Below, piece by piece: positions 43,243-46,908 of a DNA stretch of 46,908 bases. The stretch comes from Alphaproteobacteria bacterium. GTDB taxonomy: Bacteria > Pseudomonadota > Alphaproteobacteria > Paracaedibacterales > CAIULA01. Below the pieces are notes generated by a model. It was not told the origin of the DNA, searched no databases, and was given only the letters and a program-made list of their open reading frames with translations. Position numbers and translations under genes: made by a program. The number at the start of each line of letters is the position of its first letter. Positions within the stretch are counted from its first letter, which is position 1. Location: NCBI GenBank assembly GCA_947475175.1, contig CANJLN010000006.1:1-46908 (forward strand). The letters run 5' to 3'.

Positions 43243-45414
43243 GTGGAATTGCTCGCTGAAAACGACATGACTGAAGCTGGCTCTGATTACCTCTCATCTC
43301 TTAATCCTCCCCAACGTCACGCTGTTGAAACAACAGAGGGACCGGTTCTTATTCTAGCAGGAGCAGGCACTGGAAAAACTCGTGTTTTAACAACCAGACT
43401 TGCTCATATCTTAAAAACAGGCCTTGCCTATCCAGGAGAAGTCTTAGCCGTTACTTTCACCAACAAAGCCGCACAAGAAATGAAGAATCGTATTACCCAC
43501 CTTTTGGGGCGTTCTTCGGACGGGATGTGGCTTGGTACATTTCATTCTTTATGTGTTCGAATCTTAAGGAAATACGCGGAATCAATTGGATTACAGTCTA
43601 ATTTTACAATCCTGGACACGGATGATCAGCTAAGACTTATTAAACAAATTTTAAAAGCAGAAAATATTGACGAGAAGCAGCATCTGCCAAAGATGATTTT
43701 ATCCATTATAAGTCGTTGGAAAGACAGAGCCTTAACACACACTCAGGTGAAACGCGGCGAGCATGACATTGCTGCTAACGTTTATCAAATTTATCAAGAA
43801 CGCTTATTGGTTTTAAATGCCGCTGATTTTGGTGATTTGTTGCTGCATTGCTTGACGCTTTTTAAAAATTTTCCTGATGTTTTGCGTTTCTATCAAGAGC
43901 GATTTAAATACATGCTTGTCGATGAGTATCAAGACACTAATGTGGCTCAGTATCTATGGCTTAGATTGTTGGCGCAGGGAAGTCATAATTTGTGCTGTGT
44001 TGGTGATGATGATCAGTCTATCTATGGTTGGCGCGGCGCTGAAGTTGGAAACATCTTAAAGTTTGAAAAAGATTTTCCAGGGGCCACCGTTATTAAATTA
44101 GAACAGAATTACAGATCAACGTCTCATATCTTGGGTGCGGCCAGTGGTCTGATTGCGCATAATGCTGGAAGACTGGGTAAAACACTGTGGACTGATGAAA
44201 AAGGAGATGGTGAACTTTTACTTGTTCGAGGCACGTGGGATTCCGGTGATGAGGCCAGATTTATTGGCGATGAGATCGAAGCAATACAAAGACAAGGGCA
44301 AGCTTTAGGTGAAATAGCCATTCTTGTTCGAGCCGGGTTTCAAACGCGTGAATTTGAGGAACGATTTTTAAAATTGGGCATTCCTTACCGAGTTGTTGGT
44401 GGGTTACGTTTTTATGAACGTATGGAAATACGCGATGCCTTGGCTTATTTGCGATTACTTGTACAACCTGATGATGGTCTTGCCTTTGAGCGAATTATAA
44501 ACACACCTCGTCGTGGTATTGGTGAATCAACCATTCAAGCCATCCATGTTATGGCGAGAGAGCAAGGCGTGTCTCTGTCAAAAGCCGCACGTTATTACGG
44601 GGAAGCAGACATCAAGGGAGCTGCCCGAACAGCTTTGCGTAAGTTCTTTGACGATATGGATCGCTGGCGTTCTCTTTTAGAGATCGAACCCCATGTAGAA
44701 ATTGCCAAAATGGTTTTGGATGAATCGGGTTACACAACCATGTGGCGCGAAGATAAATCGGCAGATGCCCCTGGACGCCTTGAGAACCTAAAAGAATTGG
44801 TGTTGGCCATTGAAGATTTTCAGTTTATTCCAGGCTTTTTAGAGCATGTGAGCCTAGTAATGGACAATAACCAGCAAGCAAAAGAAGACATGGTTAATGT
44901 AATGACGCTCCATTCTGCCAAGGGGTTAGAGTTTAACACTGTTTTTTTAGCCGGTTGGGAGGAAGGGTTGTTTCCCCATCCAAGAAGCATGCAAGATACC
45001 GGTCAATCTGGCCTTGAGGAAGAACGTCGTTTGGGGTATGTGGGCATTAGTCGAGCAAAAAAACGTTCCATCATTACTTATTGTTTACAGAGACGCATGC
45101 ACAAAGGTTGGCAAACAGCGATTCCGTCTCGCTTTATAAAAGAAATCCCGAATCAACACATGATTCATATCAATCCCAATGGAACTCAAGCGAATGCTCA
45201 ATTGCTAAAACCAGCAACACCTAGAATTTCTATTGGAGATTTTGATCCCTCTAAGGCAACTGTTTCCTATCATGCTTTTGCCATTGGAGATCGCATTTTC
45301 CATCAGAAATTTGGTTATGGAGAAATCATGGAAATTAGCGGGGATACACTTAATATTGAGTTTGACCATTCCGGTTGTAAAAAAATTATCGCTGATTTTG
45401 TGGACAGGGCTTGA
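43243..45414 (+). CDS. uvrD: UvrD/PcrA-type DNA helicase
   Basis: Superfamily 1 3'-5' helicase for nucleotide-excision and mismatch repair. Motifs in order: Walker A GAGTGKT (40-46), VTFTNKAAQEM, Walker B LVDEYQDTN, QNYRS, VMTLHSAKGLEF and RLGYVGISRAKK. The C-terminus keeps the Tudor-like end (GDRIFHQKFGYGEIMEISGD) seen in PcrA and UvrD. The GTG start is supported by AAAGGG at 43229-43234, eight bases upstream. The length of 723 aa is standard. It follows rpmE by 33 bases. Confidence 0.95.
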   Translation: MELLAENDMTEAGSDYLSSLNPPQRHAVETTEGPVLILAGAGTGKTRVLTTRLAHILKTGLAYPGEVLAVTFTNKAAQEMKNRITHLLGRSSDGMWLGTFHSLCVRILRKYAESIGLQSNFTILDTDDQLRLIKQILKAENIDEKQHLPKMILSIISRWKDRALTHTQVKRGEHDIAANVYQIYQERLLVLNAADFGDLLLHCLTLFKNFPDVLRFYQERFKYMLVDEYQDTNVAQYLWLRLLAQGSHNLCCVGDDDQSIYGWRGAEVGNILKFEKDFPGATVIKLEQNYRSTSHILGAASGLIAHNAGRLGKTLWTDEKGDGELLLVRGTWDSGDEARFIGDEIEAIQRQGQALGEIAILVRAGFQTREFEERFLKLGIPYRVVGGLRFYERMEIRDALAYLRLLVQPDDGLAFERIINTPRRGIGESTIQAIHVMAREQGVSLSKAARYYGEADIKGAARTALRKFFDDMDRWRSLLEIEPHVEIAKMVLDESGYTTMWREDKSADAPGRLENLKELVLAIEDFQFIPGFLEHVSLVMDNNQQAKEDMVNVMTLHSAKGLEFNTVFLAGWEEGLFPHPRSMQDTGQSGLEEERRLGYVGISRAKKRSIITYCLQRRMHKGWQTAIPSRFIKEIPNQHMIHINPNGTQANAQLLKPATPRISIGDFDPSKATVSYHAFAIGDRIFHQKFGYGEIMEISGDTLNIEFDHSGCKKIIADFVDRA

Positions 45415-45438
45415 GAGACAGTTGAACTGGATTAGTCC

Positions 45439-45568
45439 AGATCCTCGGAACAAGTCCGAGGATGACAGATGTGGTCTAAGGATGACGAATGTAGTCTTTA
45501 AGGATGACAGTCACGTAAATTAGTGTGAAATAAAATCGGGTCATCCTCGGACTTGTTCCGAGGATCTA
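45439..45568. repeat. Inverted pair of module A palindromes with tandem fragments between
   Basis: A complete module A at 45439-45467 and another in opposite orientation at 45541-45568 frame a short tandem series. The series has units beginning AGGATGAC at 45459, 45479 and 45501, spaced 20-22 bases apart. It fills most of the 192-bp gap between uvrD and prmA. The series looks like partial duplications of the repeat's right edge. Confidence 0.75.
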
Positions 45569-45606
45569 GTAACATCATTACTTAAACAGAATTCTAACGA
45601 GGTTTT

Positions 45607-46527
45607 ATGCCCCAACTTTGGCAAGTCACAATACGCATCAATTATCAAGCTGTTGATACAATTGTCCAATTTTTAGAAGACATGAATATGCAGGCTGTCA
45701 GCTGGTATGAATGCGAAGATGCTCTCCCTTCAGACAAACTTGATGACCAAGGATTTCCCATTGCTGCGGAATTCCATGTTGAAGGGTATTGTAAAACTTT
45801 TCCAAGCCATGAGCTTCTCAGTCAAGGCATAGATGCCCTTTCAACTCTTTTCGGATTTTCTGTACCGACCATCACCATCGAACCTGTTGATAACACAGAT
45901 TGGCTGTCGGTTTGTTATGCGCAATTAGAACCAAGACAATTGGGACGCTATTATGTGTATGGAAGTCATAATTCTGCCCCCATTGATTCAACGTTGATTC
46001 CATTAAAGATTGATGCTGCAACAGCCTTTGGGAGTGGTGATCACCCAACCACGAGTGGATGCCTATTGGCTTTGGATGATCTTGTAAAAACAAACCAATT
46101 TAAAAATATGCTTGATATGGGTTGTGGGTCAGGAATTTTAGGAATTGCCATGGCAAAGACATGGGCTAAAGGACATGTCCTTGCTGTTGATAATGATCCT
46201 GAATCAGTCAGGGTCACTGAGCAAAATGCGATTTTAAACGGATGTCATGGCAATCTGACAGCTCTGGTGAGCGAAGGTTTTGCTGATTCAAAAATAAATC
46301 AGACTGGCCCCTTTGAGGTTATCACAGCCAATATCTTAGCCAAACCCCTGTGTATGATGGCAGCTGATATGAAAGCATCTTTGGCTTTATGTGGATATGT
46401 GATTTTATCTGGATTGTTAGATCGTCAGAAAGAGATGGTTTTAGAGGCTTATAAAGCTGAAGGACTGCATCTAGTAAAGGTCCACCCGATCGATGATTGG
46501 GTGACATTGGTTCTGCAGGGCCAGTAG
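45607..46527 (+). CDS. prmA: Ribosomal protein L11 methyltransferase
   Basis: Methylates lysines of ribosomal protein L11. The SAM-binding motif I is MLDMGCGSGILGIAMAK, followed by LAVDNDPESVRV, and VITANILAKPL holds the NxxA motif of the family. AATAFGSGDHPTT is also characteristic. The N-terminal substrate domain covers about the first 90 residues. GAGG sits six bases before the ATG. The length of 306 aa is normal. It is the last intact gene before the tRNA-Glu fragment. Confidence 0.94.
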   Translation: MPQLWQVTIRINYQAVDTIVQFLEDMNMQAVSWYECEDALPSDKLDDQGFPIAAEFHVEGYCKTFPSHELLSQGIDALSTLFGFSVPTITIEPVDNTDWLSVCYAQLEPRQLGRYYVYGSHNSAPIDSTLIPLKIDAATAFGSGDHPTTSGCLLALDDLVKTNQFKNMLDMGCGSGILGIAMAKTWAKGHVLAVDNDPESVRVTEQNAILNGCHGNLTALVSEGFADSKINQTGPFEVITANILAKPLCMMAADMKASLALCGYVILSGLLDRQKEMVLEAYKAEGLHLVKVHPIDDWVTLVLQGQ

Positions 46528-46543
46528 ACTCGATCAAGAATGA

Positions 46544-46590
46544 TGGCGTCCCCAACGGGATTCGAACCCGTGCTGCCGCCTTGAAAGGGC
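46544..46590 (-). other. 3' half of a tRNA-Glu(UUC) gene, probable attachment site
   Basis: Read on the minus strand this gives the second half of tRNA-Glu: anticodon loop CTTTCAA with anticodon TTC (46585-46583), stem GGCGG, T arm ACGGGTTCGAATCCCGT, and acceptor end GGGGACGCCA including CCA. The match stops at 46590, inside the 5' side of the anticodon stem; the D arm and 5' acceptor strand are missing. An integrase starts 170 bases further on. Both facts fit the crossover point of an element integrated into the tRNA gene, the intact tRNA lying at the other end outside the window. Confidence 0.8.
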
Positions 46591-46759
46591 AACATATTGT
46601 CATTTTTGCTATCCAATCCTAGCAACGATTTCATCCTCAAATCCCTTATTTTAAAAGGCTTTTGCAGCTTTAGGTTTGTTTCTACACGTGATTAAGATTG
46701 ACTCAACTATCCATTTCATTCTAACATTCCACTAACATTCTTAAAAGGAAACCCTATAA

Positions 46760-46908
46760 ATGCCAAAACTCACCAAAAAGCTTGTCGAGAGCAGCCTACC
46801 ACGAGAAAAAGATTATGTTGTTTGGGATGATGAAATCAAGGGCTTTGGCTGCCGTATTTTACCATCCGGCCATAAAACTTACGTCTTTCACTACACCTCT
46901 CCCACCAC
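46760..46908 (+). CDS. Tyrosine recombinase/integrase, N-terminal part (runs off the window)
   Basis: The first 49 codons begin MPKLTKKLVESSLPRE and contain VWDDEIKGFGCRILPSGHKT, the arm-type DNA-binding domain (DUF4102) of phage and island integrases. AAAAGGA about ten bases before the ATG at 46760 supports the start. The catalytic domain would lie beyond the window. Next to the tRNA-Glu fragment it most likely drives integration and excision of a prophage or genomic island that continues rightwards. Confidence 0.85.
   Translation, partial: MPKLTKKLVESSLPREKDYVVWDDEIKGFGCRILPSGHKTYVFHYTSPT

Noticed and set aside
43877-44059. Small frames inside uvrD, gyrB, rne and other large genes
   Set aside because: All are shadows in other frames of strongly supported genes.
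46544-46640. Complete tRNA on the minus strand
   Set aside because: After 46590 the sequence no longer matches tRNA-Glu; the D arm and 5' acceptor strand are missing and cannot be paired with the 3' half.

Overview
The window is a compact, AT-leaning bacterial chromosome segment of about 44 genes. Gene content points to an alphaproteobacterium. Clade markers are a TrcR-type cell-cycle regulator (DUF1013), an FzlA-like GST-fold protein, an ELM1-family protein, a cysteine-free L31, an RNase E whose S1 domain is split by an acidic insert, and a RodZ-like gene next to ispG. Moderate AT content and many short palindromic repeats, two of them inside genes, suggest a host-associated lineage such as Holosporales or Rickettsiales-like bacteria. 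That placement is inference and was not tested by any search.

Layout. 1-720 is a repeat-rich non-coding stretch, followed by an unrecognised exported 514-aa protein. 2.4-6.4 kb on the minus strand is an hflK-hflC-degP membrane and periplasmic quality-control operon. 6.7-9.1 kb holds hisS-prfA, convergent with trhO. 10.7-14.4 kb holds rne and a BepA-like M48 protease with TPR repeats. 14.4-17.5 kb on the minus strand holds mlaA, a membrane-anchored methyltransferase and an rRNA m5U methyltransferase. 17.6-19.6 kb is an acetoacetate-CoA ligase. Next come a higBA toxin-antitoxin pair and a ycgN-ELM1-rluA-like cluster. rodZ is divergent from ispG, which is followed by the acetoacetyl-CoA reductase phbB. 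25.4-32.2 kb on the minus strand is dnaN-recF-gyrB plus a class A penicillin-binding protein, without dnaA. Then come a KGG-repeat stress protein, grxC, a Lon-like protease, an O-methyltransferase, fzlA, a lysine-rich exported protein, trcR, comF, gltA, hslO, an InsA-like zinc-ribbon/HTH protein, rpmE, uvrD and prmA. The right edge carries the 3' half of a tRNA-Glu gene next to the start of a tyrosine integrase, so an integrated element begins there.

The most distinctive feature is a modular family of hairpin-forming repeats. Module A has core CCTCGGACTTGTTCCGAGG; module B has core TTCTCG(N)CGAGAA. Both are bounded by TGTCAT/ATGACA. Most copies lie between genes. One 60-nt A+B composite, however, sits inside both recF and the bepA-like gene, in the same orientation and reading frame, and encodes nearly the same 20-residue peptide (SSSDLFRGSxDSRNKCEND). 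This behaviour matches the Rickettsia palindromic elements that insert into genes. A second family of about 82-nt imperfect hairpins lies between two convergent gene pairs.

Functionally the segment is mostly housekeeping: replication and repair, translation and RNA modification, envelope biogenesis and proteolysis, with a polyhydroxybutyrate/ketone-body thread formed by the acetoacetate-CoA ligase and PhbB. Accessory content is limited to the repeats, higBA, the InsA-like protein, and the integrase at the right edge.
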